DNA of 33,783 bases from Mastigocoleus sp. MO_188.B34 (GCF_030065675.1 NZ_JASJDK010000096.1:1-33783), one strand, 5' to 3'; shown: positions 8,399-18,627, counted from the stretch's first letter. The notes: generated by a model not told the origin, from the sequence alone. Numbers and translations: made by a program.

Positions 8399-8872
8399 AT
8401 GGCTGAGACTGGTAGAATCAGGGTTGCAAAGGATAAGGCGGATTTAGTAAAAGCTTTGACTTCTATGGATGGTGAGACGGGACCATTTCAAACTTTTGCT
8501 GATGCGATCGTGTTTGCTGCTGCTTTGGGAGCAAAACATAATAAACGGGTTCCACTGGGTGAAATTTCTAAGCGGGAACCAGCACCCATCAGATTAGAAT
8601 ATTTTGCATCCATGGGACATGATTGGGTTTTAAAGTTGTTGGGGGTAACTGAAAGTAGAGATATCAAAGTACTTTCTCCCAACGAGGAAGAATATGTGAC
8701 TCAACGCAATCACATTTTTGAAGAGTATGCTAACGGTGGTTTGGAAATATTACAGAAAGAATTACGGGGAGCGGTTGATTACTCCGAGCGAATTTTGTTG
8801 ATGTTGAGTATGGAAAGGAATAATGAAGAACAATTAGATGAAGAATTTGATTTGAGTAAGTTTTTATCGTGA
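8399..8872 (+). CDS. Protein resembling Dnd-system-associated protein 4
   Basis: 157 aa. The pattern RIRVAKDKADLVKAL near the start, FADAIVFAAALGAKHNKRVPL (about residues 37-58), APIRLEYFAS and IFEEYANGGLEILQKEL is what I recall of the Dnd-system-associated protein 4 family, found beside phosphorothioation and phosphorothioation-dependent restriction genes. Its biochemical role is unknown. It follows the ATPase and Uma2 genes on the same strand, separated by a MITE, and ends in an acidic tail. No clear Shine-Dalgarno sequence precedes the ATG at 8399. Its stop lies one base from the stop of the convergent hmpE gene. The family call comes from memory of its motifs, not from a search. Confidence 0.75.
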   Translation: MAETGRIRVAKDKADLVKALTSMDGETGPFQTFADAIVFAAALGAKHNKRVPLGEISKREPAPIRLEYFASMGHDWVLKLLGVTESRDIKVLSPNEEEYVTQRNHIFEEYANGGLEILQKELRGAVDYSERILLMLSMERNNEEQLDEEFDLSKFLS

Positions 8873-8873
8873 G

Positions 8874-11800
8874 CTAACCATTACCAACTAACTTTTCACC
8901 TTTGAGCATTCTTCCTGCAGCTTCCAACAAAGCTTCCTCTAAATATGGCTTTGTAAAGTAACCGCTAGCACCTAAATCAATCGCCATTTGTCGATGTTTA
9001 TCCGCACCCCTTGAAGTTAACATTGCAATGGGCAAATGATTGAGACTTTCATCTTTTTGAATTCGTGAAAGTAGTTCTAAACCATCACAACGGGGCATTT
9101 CAATATCACAGAAAATGATATCGCAAGGTAAACCAGAACGCAATTTATCCCAAGCTTCTTGACCATCCCGAGCTTGTTCTACACGATAACCTGCTTTGCT
9201 AAATGTGAGTGAAAGTAATTCCCTAACTGTAATTGAGTCATCAATAATTAATACAGTCGGATCGACTTTTGTATCAGTAGTATCTGGGGGATGGGAAATC
9301 GTATTTTGTTCCCAAAGACCTGTTATATTTTGTTTAGATGTTCGCCCTTCAAAGATATCGAGTATTTCTAAAACATCAGCGATCGCCATAATTCGACCAT
9401 CCCCGAGTACAGTAGCACCAGCAACACCAAAAGGTTTGGGAGCTGGACCTTCAAATTGTTTAATTACAATTTCTTGTTCGCTGAGTACGCGATCGATTTG
9501 TAGAGCGATCATTTTGTTCGCCGAACGAACTATAATGATGGAAATCATATCATCATCACGATTTCCAGCGTAAACGTTACCTCTACTGAGTTGACGATTA
9601 TAAGTTAAAAGTTCTTTGAGAGGTTTAAATGGCAGTTTCACTCCACGCCATGAGATAAATTGCTTACCTTGGGAATCAGTTTGAATTTTTTTGACGTGTA
9701 TATCTAAGGTATCTTCTACTCCATCCATAGGGAAAGCAATTCTTGCTCGTTCGGAAACGCAACAAAGGGCTTTACAAATACTTAGGGTTACTGGTAGACG
9801 AATGGTGAGGGAAGTTCCTTTATCAATGGTAGAATCAATACTAACTGTTCCCCGGATTTCACTAATTTCCGTACGAACTACATCCATTCCTACACCTCGA
9901 CCTGCAAGATCGTCAGCTTGGTCTTTGGTACTAAAACCTGGTTCAAATAATAGTTCGTAAACGTCCAAGGAAGACATTTTTTGGGCTTGTTGACTACCGA
10001 TCAAACCTCGAGCTACGGCTTTTTCTTTAACTCGCTCGGGGTCAATACCTGCACCATCATCGCTTACAGAGATTACGGTTTGGTTACCCTGATATAATGC
10101 ACAAACAGTAATAACCCCTGTTGGTGATTTCCCCTTTGCTTCTCGTTCTTCGGGAGTCTCAATCCCGTGAGCGATCGCATTATTAAGCATATGAGTAAGG
10201 GGATTGGTCAGGTTTTCCAAAATCATTTTATCAATGAGGGTATCCTGACCTTCAATTACTAACTCAACTTGTTTCCCACATTTGATTGCGTTATCGCGTA
10301 CCCCACGTTTGAGTCGATCAGTTGCTTCAGCAAAAGGTACCATTCGCGATCGCGTAAGTCCTTCCTGGAGTTGGGTTGTTACTTGTCGGAATTGACGTGC
10401 TACTCGTTCGGTTTCTTCAATTACAAATTCAATATCACTCGACGACTCCCGTACCCGAACAATTAATTCAATCATCTCCTGAGACAAGGTATGGAAAGGA
10501 GTAAACCGATCCATTTCTAATTCATTTAAACCTCTGTCTCCGTCACTGCTATCCAGTGCACTTTTATGACGACTTGCAAGTAATGATGCTTCTAAGAGCG
10601 AACGTTCGTACAATTCCTGCATTCTCGAACCCACATCAGAGAGGTAATGTACCTGGTGTAATAAATTATCTAAGGATTGTCGCAAACGGTCTTGGTCTTG
10701 TTCTAAAGTATTGCGGTTAACTACCAATTCCCCAACCAAATTACTCATTTCATCGAGATGCTTGACCGGTACTTTCATCAATTGTTCAAATCGAGCAACT
10801 CGACGAATGGAAGAAACTTGACGACCTACAGTATTATTCTTTGGAATTTTTCCTGCAGAAGTGATACTGTTAACAGCTTCATCTAATAATTGTTGTAAGT
10901 CACTAAATTCATCCTCAATGCTGGATGAGGTAGATTTTTTTTCTGTAGAATCTTTTTCTAAGTTTGATGTGTCGGATGTTGTTGTGTTTTGAGGATTATT
11001 TTGTAAATTATGTTTTTGAGTATCTGCAGTACTATTACTATTTGCTTCCTCTTTTCCGAGTAATGTTTCTAAAGCAGCAAAATCGTCATTTTCAATGGCT
11101 ATAGTTGATATTTGATTTTCATCTAATAATCCTTCTAACTCTCGAAATTCATCTATCGCATCTATATTATTGATTTCATTCTCGGCTGTTTTATTTGAAG
11201 ATGAGTTTTCTGTAGCATTTATCAACTCAGAATTTACTACTTCAGAATCTACCTTTTTCTTCTCTGGAACTTCAGGAGTTATAGTTTTAGGATTTATAGT
11301 TTCAGGATTTATAGTTTTAGGATTTATAGTTTCAGGATTTATAGCTTCAGGATTTATAGCTTCAGGATTTATAATTTGAGAATCTAATACTGCTGTATCT
11401 AAGACTTCAGGATTTTCTAGTTCAGGATTTTCTATTTCAGAACTTTCTATTTCAGAACTTAATATTTCAGGACTTTCTACTTTATAATCTAATTCTTTAG
11501 AGTTTAATTGTGCGTTAAATTCTTCTAATTCGTCTGATGAAAATAAATTATCGAGATTTTCGTATATTTCTAATTCTGCAGTACCTGAATTAGAATCAAA
11601 ATCTTGAATTGATGTTGCTTCAGTTGCAGGTAATTCTATACTTTTATTATCTTGGACTGGAACATCAAATAAATCATAAATGATATCTGGATTTGTATAA
11701 TTACTTGATTCTTCTTTTACAAAAGCTAATCCACCCGACAACTTTGTCATTTCATAGGTACTTAAATCTGTATACTCCTCAGAAAGAGATGACTCTGATT

Positions 11801-14216
11801 CTGATATATCATTTAAGTTTTCTGCTTCAGAACCAGTAAATTCAGGAAATAATTCTAATTCTTCTGGTTGTTGCGATAAAGTATGTATTTCCTGGGGTAT
11901 AAATTCATCATCATGGGATGAGGGAGAAGTCATTTGCTCATTTGAAGGATGACCAAATAAATCATTCGTATCTTCGTCATAAAACATTAAAGCAAACTGT
12001 TCTTCGGAGCCAATGTCCAGAGATAAATCTTCCAAGTCGAAGGTATCATTGTTTATATTAGAACTGAAAACATTTTCTCGTTCTACAGATAAATTTGCTT
12101 CCAATTCTTCTACAATATCTTTTTCAGTAGAAAGAATAATTTCTGAATTCTGCGATTCTAAATGTTCGTGTTCCCACCAATTATCAGTATTAGAAACAGG
12201 TAAATTTTGATTTACTTCATTATTCTCGTGGCTAATTTCATCAAATATACTACCATCTTCCTGAATTTCAGTCTGTGGGGTATGAGTTTCGTTATCCTCA
12301 AAAAATAAATTCTCTAATATTAAATGTTCATCTGCTAATGTATTTTCAGACAATGTATTTTCAGAGTTTATGGCTTGGTAATCATGCTCGTCAGTAACAA
12401 TTTTGTTTTCTAGTAATTCAACATCATCACTTAAGCCTACATTTAACTCTTCTAAATTTTTTGTTTGAGAGTGAGATAATTCTAACTCTGCGATTGATTC
12501 TGTTGGTAATGCTGTTGGTATTTCTGAATTTGATTCTAATTCTTCAAAATCAAAAGTCAGGGATAATAAACTTTCAATTTCTTCATCTACCTGTTCGCCG
12601 AATTCACTGTCAAAATTCTTGTTACTATCTTGAGATGCGGTTTCCAATTCACCAGATGAAGTTTCTGATTGTTTATCGTTGAAATCTTCTTCATCTAAAA
12701 AGTCATCACCGAATAGTTGTACTAAGGTTAAATCTTCTTTTTTACCCCGGTTGGGAACTTCAACATTGCTACGATCGTGTTCAAACAGAATATCTTTAAT
12801 AAATTCGCTGTCAGTATCATGTTGCTGCTCTTCGTCGTTTTCAACTGCAAATTTATTAATAGTAGCAGTATCAAGAATTTCTTCTTTTTCCCAGGTTTTT
12901 TCCAAGTCGGGAGTTTCACCTTCAAACAAATCTGCTAGGGTGTTTAATTCAGCGATTCCCACTTCAGGACATGGGGGTTCTGAACTATCAAGTTCAAGTT
13001 CATCTTCTTCATCGTAAAACTGGTCAAAATCAAACTGTAAAGAAAGGTCCGGAATACTGGGAACTTGTTCTTGTGCTGTTGGAGAATGCAACTCTTCCTG
13101 GGAATCTATCTTCGTATCGCTATCCAGGCGATCATTTTTTGCAACTTCAACCGCACGTTCAAGATCGATATCTTCTGAAGTTTCAGTCGTCAAAGAATCT
13201 GTAACAATCTCATTGACTTGTTCTGAGGTGTCTAACTCTGCACCATTTACTGTATTTGATATATTAACATTATCAGAAGTTAATTCTAGATTCTGCCCTT
13301 CTGTAACGGGTATAGGTGTGGAATTTGATTGTGGAGGGTTTATTTGAGGGTTTATTTCTAATAAATCAATTTCTGGAACTGTAACCAAAGCTTCTAATTC
13401 TTGGGAAACGACTATTTCGTCATCTCTTCCAGCTACTGCTAACTCTAAAGATTGCTTAATTTGAGTAATAACGATTTTTGCTAAAACTAAATAGCTATTA
13501 TCTGGATTTGCGATCGCACTCTGGGCTGTTTCACATAAATTACACCAGTTATGCAAATTCAAAACTCTACCTACACTCAGCAACTCTTCGGTACAGTTTT
13601 GTAGTTTTTGTCTGCTTTCGGGTGTTACTTCCTGTTTGAATAAGTGTAACATTTTCCGTAGGGTTTGCAGTGTTTGGTTTTGCAAATTAACTAAACCATC
13701 ACCCGTACTTGGTAAGGGAATGTTACTTTTTGTTGATGGGTTATTACCATCTCCATTCACACCAATTGTTCCACTCTTATTTGAAACACCTCCTTCCTTG
13801 ACTAATGAGTCAAGGTGTTCTTGTAACCACTTAAAAACAGGTTCTGCTTCCAACATTAGTTCTGAGGCTTTTTCCTCGGAAAGCCCAAAAGGTCCTTGAA
13901 GATGCTCTAAAAGAGATTTTAAAGTATCTGAGGCCCCAAGAAACAGAGATTCTAGTTTTTGATCTACTTGAATTGGGTGTTCTTTAAGTAATTTAAAGCA
14001 ATCTTCCAAACGGTGAGCCGTTTTTTGAATGCTACTCAGACCTAGCATCGCAGCTCCTCCTTTAATGGAGTGAGCCGCCCGAAAAACTTCATTAATCATT
14101 TCCGGGTCGTTTAGGGTACCCTGAAGATTGAGCAAACCCTGTTCAATTGTATTTAAGTGGTCTCTTGCTTCTTCAATGAAGTAACCTAAAATGCGCTGTT
14201 GTTGTTCTGGCAGCAT
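8874..14216 (-). CDS. hmpE: Hybrid CheA-type histidine kinase with receiver domain, HmpE/PilL-like
   Basis: 1780 aa. An N-terminal HPt domain has the phosphorylatable His49 in AAHSIKGGAAMLG. A very long acidic region (about 270-1080) rich in Asp, Glu, Ser and Asn includes an INPE(A/T)-type repeat. The kinase core follows: dimerisation segment ~1136-1180, N-box HMLNNAIAHGIE ~1340, G boxes DDGAGID and AGRGVGMDVV (~1440). A CheW-like domain (~1455-1600) and a C-terminal receiver with phospho-acceptor Asp1704 (FCDIEMP) complete it. It should autophosphorylate in response to the HmpD array and pass phosphate to its own receiver and HmpB. It is the last gene of the five-gene chemosensory operon, 120 bp after hmpD. 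CheA homologues with one HPt are usually far shorter, the excess being the linker. The name rests on gene order and the adjacent hmpF; the pil-type locus of unicellular cyanobacteria is the nearest alternative. Confidence 0.9.
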   Translation of the reverse strand: MLPEQQQRILGYFIEEARDHLNTIEQGLLNLQGTLNDPEMINEVFRAAHSIKGGAAMLGLSSIQKTAHRLEDCFKLLKEHPIQVDQKLESLFLGASDTLKSLLEHLQGPFGLSEEKASELMLEAEPVFKWLQEHLDSLVKEGGVSNKSGTIGVNGDGNNPSTKSNIPLPSTGDGLVNLQNQTLQTLRKMLHLFKQEVTPESRQKLQNCTEELLSVGRVLNLHNWCNLCETAQSAIANPDNSYLVLAKIVITQIKQSLELAVAGRDDEIVVSQELEALVTVPEIDLLEINPQINPPQSNSTPIPVTEGQNLELTSDNVNISNTVNGAELDTSEQVNEIVTDSLTTETSEDIDLERAVEVAKNDRLDSDTKIDSQEELHSPTAQEQVPSIPDLSLQFDFDQFYDEEDELELDSSEPPCPEVGIAELNTLADLFEGETPDLEKTWEKEEILDTATINKFAVENDEEQQHDTDSEFIKDILFEHDRSNVEVPNRGKKEDLTLVQLFGDDFLDEEDFNDKQSETSSGELETASQDSNKNFDSEFGEQVDEEIESLLSLTFDFEELESNSEIPTALPTESIAELELSHSQTKNLEELNVGLSDDVELLENKIVTDEHDYQAINSENTLSENTLADEHLILENLFFEDNETHTPQTEIQEDGSIFDEISHENNEVNQNLPVSNTDNWWEHEHLESQNSEIILSTEKDIVEELEANLSVERENVFSSNINNDTFDLEDLSLDIGSEEQFALMFYDEDTNDLFGHPSNEQMTSPSSHDDEFIPQEIHTLSQQPEELELFPEFTGSEAENLNDISESESSLSEEYTDLSTYEMTKLSGGLAFVKEESSNYTNPDIIYDLFDVPVQDNKSIELPATEATSIQDFDSNSGTAELEIYENLDNLFSSDELEEFNAQLNSKELDYKVESPEILSSEIESSEIENPELENPEVLDTAVLDSQIINPEAINPEAINPETINPKTINPETINPKTITPEVPEKKKVDSEVVNSELINATENSSSNKTAENEINNIDAIDEFRELEGLLDENQISTIAIENDDFAALETLLGKEEANSNSTADTQKHNLQNNPQNTTTSDTSNLEKDSTEKKSTSSSIEDEFSDLQQLLDEAVNSITSAGKIPKNNTVGRQVSSIRRVARFEQLMKVPVKHLDEMSNLVGELVVNRNTLEQDQDRLRQSLDNLLHQVHYLSDVGSRMQELYERSLLEASLLASRHKSALDSSDGDRGLNELEMDRFTPFHTLSQEMIELIVRVRESSSDIEFVIEETERVARQFRQVTTQLQEGLTRSRMVPFAEATDRLKRGVRDNAIKCGKQVELVIEGQDTLIDKMILENLTNPLTHMLNNAIAHGIETPEEREAKGKSPTGVITVCALYQGNQTVISVSDDGAGIDPERVKEKAVARGLIGSQQAQKMSSLDVYELLFEPGFSTKDQADDLAGRGVGMDVVRTEISEIRGTVSIDSTIDKGTSLTIRLPVTLSICKALCCVSERARIAFPMDGVEDTLDIHVKKIQTDSQGKQFISWRGVKLPFKPLKELLTYNRQLSRGNVYAGNRDDDMISIIIVRSANKMIALQIDRVLSEQEIVIKQFEGPAPKPFGVAGATVLGDGRIMAIADVLEILDIFEGRTSKQNITGLWEQNTISHPPDTTDTKVDPTVLIIDDSITVRELLSLTFSKAGYRVEQARDGQEAWDKLRSGLPCDIIFCDIEMPRCDGLELLSRIQKDESLNHLPIAMLTSRGADKHRQMAIDLGASGYFTKPYLEEALLEAAGRMLKGEKLVGNG
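11275..11379 (-). repeat. 15-bp tandem repeat inside hmpE
   Basis: Seven consecutive 15-bp units (plus strand GGATTTATAGTTTCA and close variants), in frame. They encode a five-residue repeat, INPE(A/T) or INPKT, within the acidic linker of the CheA-like kinase. Units differ at one to three positions, so the array could change length by slippage without breaking the frame. Confidence 0.85.
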
Positions 14217-14336
14217 AGTTAAAGCTCACAATTCATAAGTCATCGATGATACTGATTGTTCGGGGATAGTCGTAATTCGTTGTAATTTAAAATACTAACT
14301 ATAGCTCAATTATTTGAACTTTTAACTTTATTCACT

Positions 14337-17300
14337 TTACTTTGATTGGACAGTTTCTACACGGAAACGTTCCACAGATGAGATGAGATCGCGAGATACA
14401 CCAACTAAATGCTGTAGAGCACCGGATACTCTTTGTGCTTCTTGGGAGGTTTCTTGTGCAGTTAATTCTACTGATTGCATCACATGGGCAACCGCTCGAG
14501 ATGTATCTGTTTGATTGACAGTATCAGCAGTAATAGAACGTACTAGGATATCGATACGCTTGGCTGTGTGGATAATATTTTCCAAGGAACGTTTGGCTTC
14601 TTCCGCCAATTTAGTACCTTTAATTACCTGTTGTGTACCTTCCTCCATCGCAGTCATCACAGAACCAGTTTCGCTTTGAATTTGTAAAACAATTTGTTCG
14701 ATTTCTTTTAAAGATTTGGCAGATTTATCTGCTAACTGACGTACTTCATCAGCAACGATCGCAAAACCTCTACCAGCATCGCCCGCTCTTGCAGCTTCAA
14801 TACTGGCGTTAAGTGCGAGTAAATTTGTCCGAGAAGCAATTTGGGAAATTAAAGCCACAATTTTAGAAATCTCTTGGGAAGATTCAGCTAAGCGCTTAAC
14901 TTTTCGAGTGGTTTCAGCAACTGTTTCGCGAATTTCTAGGATCCCAGCTACCGTATTTTCTACCGCTTCCCCACCTTTAAGAGCTGTATCGCTAGCATCA
15001 CGAGCAACAGCTTCTGCTTCTCTTGCTGCTTCTGCTACCCGGTGGATGGAATCAGTCATCACCTGTACTGAATTGAGGGTACCGGCTAATTCTTCCGCTT
15101 GACGTAAAGCATCGCTAGATAATGCTCGAGCAAAGGTTTCCGAATTTGTTGCACCTTTAGTAACTTCTCGTGCTGCCACTTTAACTTGTTGGACAATATC
15201 GCGCAAATTTTGAATCGTTAAGTTAAAAGCATCTGCAACTGCTCCCAGTACGTCTGCTGTCACTTCAGCTTGTACCGTCAAATCACCTCTTGCTGCTCCT
15301 TCTACATCGTCTAACAAACGAATTACTTGACGTTGTAGGTTCTCTTTGGCTTCTTCCTGTTCTTGGGCTTTGCGGGTGGCTTCATGGGTTGTTGTAAAAA
15401 TTACCCGTGCCATTTCATTGAAACCGGTAGCTAATTGTCCTAGTTCATCTTCCGAATAAACTGTAGCTTGGACATTAAGATTACCTTGACGCACAGCATT
15501 AAATTGATTTTGCAAGTCTTGAGTTGTCCGGCGAATTTGCCGCATTGTCAAGCTACTCATAAAACCTGTAGTTGTAGCACTGGAAACTCCTGCAGCTAAA
15601 GCCATCGCCCAACCTGTATTTCTAACTGATTCTCGTTGCTGAGGTGGGTTAAAATTGGAAGCCAAATAGGTAACAGCAGCCACTACTATCATAGATACAG
15701 TACCCACAGCACCAGTAATTAGCCATTGCTTTTTGTTTAGTGGAGCATTTTCTAAGGGAGCCAAAACTCCTTGTTCAACATTGACTTGCGGGTCAACATG
15801 CTTGATGTCTGTTTGGGTAAAAATTGGAACTGCTTCTTGGGAAGAGTTAATACTGAATAGTTCAGCTTCGCTATCAACACCTGTGGAATCCCTAGATGAT
15901 TTATTGTTGCTTTTTTGAGCTTCTAGTGGTTGGCTGGAAGATAAGTTGCTACCGGTATCCAAATAACCAGAACTGACTTGGGAATCGCCAAAACTAGAAT
16001 CTCCAGGGGTGTCAAACCCAGGAATATTACCTAAATCATCAAATTCTTCAAAATCATCTAAAAATTCAATATTACTACTTTGAGCAATATCACTATCAGT
16101 TATCGCGTTGCTATCTTCACTAGGATCTTGGGAAGCAAAAGCCGATTCAAACGCTTCTAGGTCGAAACTACTATCACCATCTAAATCAAAACTTTGCGAT
16201 TGTTGTTCGCCAAGGTCAAAACTACTGAAGGAAGATGAAATTTTTGATGGAGAATCATCTAAGGAAATATTTTCTAAAGTTGATATTTCATCCTTAGAAT
16301 CCACCTCAGCAACGCTTTCAAAAGTATTTTCTACAGAATTCTCACTACTATGGGCAATATTATCTAAAATATTATCCTCAGAAGGCTCATCTAAAGAAAT
16401 ATTATTAGAACCACTATCTAAGGAAATATCGTCTAAAGAGCTATTATCTACCAGCGAAACTTGTACACTTTCTGCTAATTCTTCTTCTATTTTCGGAATA
16501 CTACCATTTGTAAATAAAGTGTAATCATCAGAATTCTGATTATTAAATTCAATGCTTTGATTATTTTCTATCTCATCCAACTCATGCTTGAAGATATCTG
16601 AATGTTCATTTGAATTCTCATCTATTGATGAGTCAGTTTCTCCAAACGGAGATTTATTTAAATCATCGGTTTCATTATATACTTCACCAGAAGATTTTTG
16701 TTCGACTAAATCTTTTGAATTATGAGTAAAAATATCACTTGATTCTAGATTTTCATTATCTTCCAAAAAGGAAGGTATTTCTAAACTAACTGAATTATCT
16801 TCTTTATTTTCTAGATTATTGGATTTAGATATATCCGAGTCAGCACTAAAAGGATCTATAAAAATTTCATTGGAGTTTTGGTCTAATTTCGAATGAGGCG
16901 TATCATCCAATTCCCCATCATTCATTGCCATTTCAAAGGGATTATTTACTTCCCCTTGGGATAGGGACAATTCACTCCAGGTGTTTAAATTAAAACCACT
17001 ATCGGCAAATTCCCCCGTGTTACCAATTTCTGAATTGTCATTTTCCTTCAAGCTAGAGCTTAGATCGATTGAAACTTCAGAAACATTTGTAGAACTTTTT
17101 TCTAAAATATCTTCAGATAGATCTTCAGGCATATTTTGAAAGATATCTTGAGATTTGGAAATATTATCCAAACCTTCCTTCGCACAACTAATTATTTCCA
17201 GATCGTCTGTTAAATCTAGTACATTTTGATATTCAGTTTGTGCAATCTCATATCTATTTAATACATAGTAAATGTGACCCCGAAGTAAATGAGTATTTGG

Positions 17301-17423
17301 GTCATCTGGTAAATTTTCTGCAACCTCATCAATTAGAGCTACTGCTTGGTTGTAGTCTTTTTGTACATAAGCTTTACAAGCTTGTTGATACTTATCAAAG
17401 TAAGGGTTTAAACTTGCTGTCAT
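14337..17423 (-). CDS. hmpD: Methyl-accepting chemotaxis protein, HmpD/PilJ-like, no periplasmic sensor domain
   Basis: 1028 aa. Order: TPR-like helices at ~1-65; an acidic Ser/Asp-rich stretch (~70-560) with LDDISLD-like repeats; a transmembrane segment (~567-590, [20 protein letters not shown]); a short polar turn; a second hydrophobic segment (~603-625); HAMP-like helices (~625-720); then the cytoplasmic signalling domain with the conserved hairpin [19 protein letters not shown] and [15 protein letters not shown] at ~860-895. The exposed loop between the two membrane segments is only ~12 residues, so there is no room for an extracellular ligand domain. Input probably comes from the cytoplasm, through the TPR or acidic region. 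GGGAGGGAGGAAA just before ATG 17423 is a strong ribosome-binding site. It lies 53 bp after hmpC and should form an array with HmpC (CheW) and HmpE (CheA). Confidence 0.9.
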   Translation of the reverse strand: MTASLNPYFDKYQQACKAYVQKDYNQAVALIDEVAENLPDDPNTHLLRGHIYYVLNRYEIAQTEYQNVLDLTDDLEIISCAKEGLDNISKSQDIFQNMPEDLSEDILEKSSTNVSEVSIDLSSSLKENDNSEIGNTGEFADSGFNLNTWSELSLSQGEVNNPFEMAMNDGELDDTPHSKLDQNSNEIFIDPFSADSDISKSNNLENKEDNSVSLEIPSFLEDNENLESSDIFTHNSKDLVEQKSSGEVYNETDDLNKSPFGETDSSIDENSNEHSDIFKHELDEIENNQSIEFNNQNSDDYTLFTNGSIPKIEEELAESVQVSLVDNSSLDDISLDSGSNNISLDEPSEDNILDNIAHSSENSVENTFESVAEVDSKDEISTLENISLDDSPSKISSSFSSFDLGEQQSQSFDLDGDSSFDLEAFESAFASQDPSEDSNAITDSDIAQSSNIEFLDDFEEFDDLGNIPGFDTPGDSSFGDSQVSSGYLDTGSNLSSSQPLEAQKSNNKSSRDSTGVDSEAELFSINSSQEAVPIFTQTDIKHVDPQVNVEQGVLAPLENAPLNKKQWLITGAVGTVSMIVVAAVTYLASNFNPPQQRESVRNTGWAMALAAGVSSATTTGFMSSLTMRQIRRTTQDLQNQFNAVRQGNLNVQATVYSEDELGQLATGFNEMARVIFTTTHEATRKAQEQEEAKENLQRQVIRLLDDVEGAARGDLTVQAEVTADVLGAVADAFNLTIQNLRDIVQQVKVAAREVTKGATNSETFARALSSDALRQAEELAGTLNSVQVMTDSIHRVAEAAREAEAVARDASDTALKGGEAVENTVAGILEIRETVAETTRKVKRLAESSQEISKIVALISQIASRTNLLALNASIEAARAGDAGRGFAIVADEVRQLADKSAKSLKEIEQIVLQIQSETGSVMTAMEEGTQQVIKGTKLAEEAKRSLENIIHTAKRIDILVRSITADTVNQTDTSRAVAHVMQSVELTAQETSQEAQRVSGALQHLVGVSRDLISSVERFRVETVQSK

Positions 17424-17476
17424 TTCCTATTTCCTCCCTCCCAAGTTCATCCAGCCAAAATTACTCCAGCTTAAAC

Positions 17477-18013
17477 TCATCCAGCCCACCTTGCGCTTCT
17501 TAAAATTGCTGTTTGATCCAGTAATCTCAAAGAATTACCTTTTTGAGAGTCTAGTATCCACTCTCCCCGTAAAAAAGGAGCCATTGTATCAGGTACATTA
17601 TTCGGTGCGACTGAGTTCTGAATATCTAGCCAATCCATCCCACCAATTCCCTCTACAGCTAAACCCACAATCGTATCTTGCTCTTCAATTGCAATTACTG
17701 ATATTTCAGCGCGATCAGTATTTAATGGGGTTACCTCCCCAAGGAATTGACCCAAGTCCGCGACCCAAATCACTCGACCTCGTAAGTTTAGAGTACCCAG
17801 CAACAATGGAGAAGCATTAGGGATTGGTGTGATTCTGTCAGGAGAAAGTTCGATCACCTCCTTTATACCGGTTGCAAGCAAAGCAAACTCCTGATGCGAA
17901 GGAATATAAAAGCGTAAATGTAACTCACCTTCAGGGCTTTCTACCTGTAATTCCGGACTAAAATCATCTTCTTGTACGCCCCCACCACCTAAAAAGTCCG
18001 GTTTCATAACCAT
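17477..18013 (-). CDS. hmpC: CheW-like coupling protein, HmpC/PilI-like
   Basis: 178 aa. A single CheW/SH3-like domain covers ~30-175. Recognisable elements are LRFYIPSHQEFALLATGIKE, the beta-turn LLLGTLNLRGRVIWVADLGQFLG typical of CheW, and the ILRSARWAG ending. It should bridge the HmpD receptor and the CheW-like domain of HmpE. The start may be ATG 18013 or ATG 18007 (MVMKPDF). It lies 13 bp after hmpB, so the two are surely co-transcribed. The glycine-rich GGGG near residue 10 and the acidic N-terminus are not part of the core fold. Confidence 0.9.
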   Translation of the reverse strand: MVMKPDFLGGGGVQEDDFSPELQVESPEGELHLRFYIPSHQEFALLATGIKEVIELSPDRITPIPNASPLLLGTLNLRGRVIWVADLGQFLGEVTPLNTDRAEISVIAIEEQDTIVGLAVEGIGGMDWLDIQNSVAPNNVPDTMAPFLRGEWILDSQKGNSLRLLDQTAILRSARWAG

Positions 18014-18026
18014 ATTGCTTTCATCC

Positions 18027-18392
18027 TTATCCTCGCAGTAGTTGTTTGACTGTCCCTACCAATTCTGTGGGTTGAAAAGGTTTAGCGATATAAGCGTCTG
18101 CACCTTGCTTCATTCCCCAATACCGGTCAAATTCTTCACCTTTAGAAGAACACATAACAACAGGAACATTTTGAGTTTTTGGATCTGATTTTAGGCGACG
18201 ACAAACTTCGTAACCATTCATCCTGGGCATTACAATATCCAAAACCACTAAATCCGGACGGGTCGCTTGTATAGTCTCAAGTGCTTCCATCCCGTCACTA
18301 GCATGGCTAACACTTAAGCCACTGGCTTTCAGGAGATCTGTAATCATCTCCCTTTGCGCAAGACTGTCTTCAACAATCAAAATTGTATTCAT
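18027..18392 (-). CDS. hmpB: Single-domain CheY-like response regulator, HmpB/PilH-like
   Basis: 121 aa receiver only. Acid pocket ED (8-9), phospho-acceptor Asp52 in VVLDIVMPRMNGYE, serine in the MCSSKG switch position, and Lys104 in IAKPF are all present, so it should be phosphorylated by HmpE. An AGGAGG ribosome-binding site lies eight bases before the ATG, the strongest in the operon. It has no output domain and likely acts on the type IV pilus machinery by protein contact or as a phosphate sink, as proposed for PilH-type proteins. It is separated from hmpA by 235 bp, so an internal promoter for hmpB-E is possible. Confidence 0.92.
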   Translation of the reverse strand: MNTILIVEDSLAQREMITDLLKASGLSVSHASDGMEALETIQATRPDLVVLDIVMPRMNGYEVCRRLKSDPKTQNVPVVMCSSKGEEFDRYWGMKQGADAYIAKPFQPTELVGTVKQLLRG

Positions 18393-18499
18393 AAATGCCT
18401 ACCTCCTGACGTAGACTTCCCCAGGATGGAACATTCCCTGATTTCCCCGCATTTTTTTAACATTCAATGTATTAATTAGTACTATCTATGATTTACTAG

Positions 18500-18520
18500 A
18501 TAATTGCTAATTGCAATTAT
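18500..18520. repeat. AT-rich perfect hairpin between hmpA and hmpB
   Basis: ATAATTGC (18500-18507) and GCAATTAT (18513-18520) form an 8-bp perfect stem with a 5-base loop in the 235-bp gap between hmpA and hmpB. There is no T-run right after it on the transcribed strand, so it is not a classical terminator. A regulatory or processing site is possible. Confidence 0.4.
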
Positions 18521-18627
18521 GAGATGAAGTTTTAGTTATGTTGATAATATTTTTTACCCTACATTTTATAAAAATAACAAGTATTGTGTTTTTTTTATTA
18601 CTTTAATCCTGACTAGTTCTAGGTTAA

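Noticed and set aside
11170-11379. Plus-strand ORF with a regular SGFIVLGFI repeat
   Set aside because: It is the antisense image of the 15-bp tandem repeat inside hmpE and has no independent support.
11275-11379. Regular short repeats considered as a CRISPR array
   Set aside because: The units are contiguous with no spacers, and they are in frame within a coding region. No CRISPR array or cas gene was found in the window.
12679-13017. Serine-rich 112-aa plus-strand ORF
   Set aside because: Antisense of the Asp/Glu codons in the acidic hmpE linker, which read as serine on the other strand.
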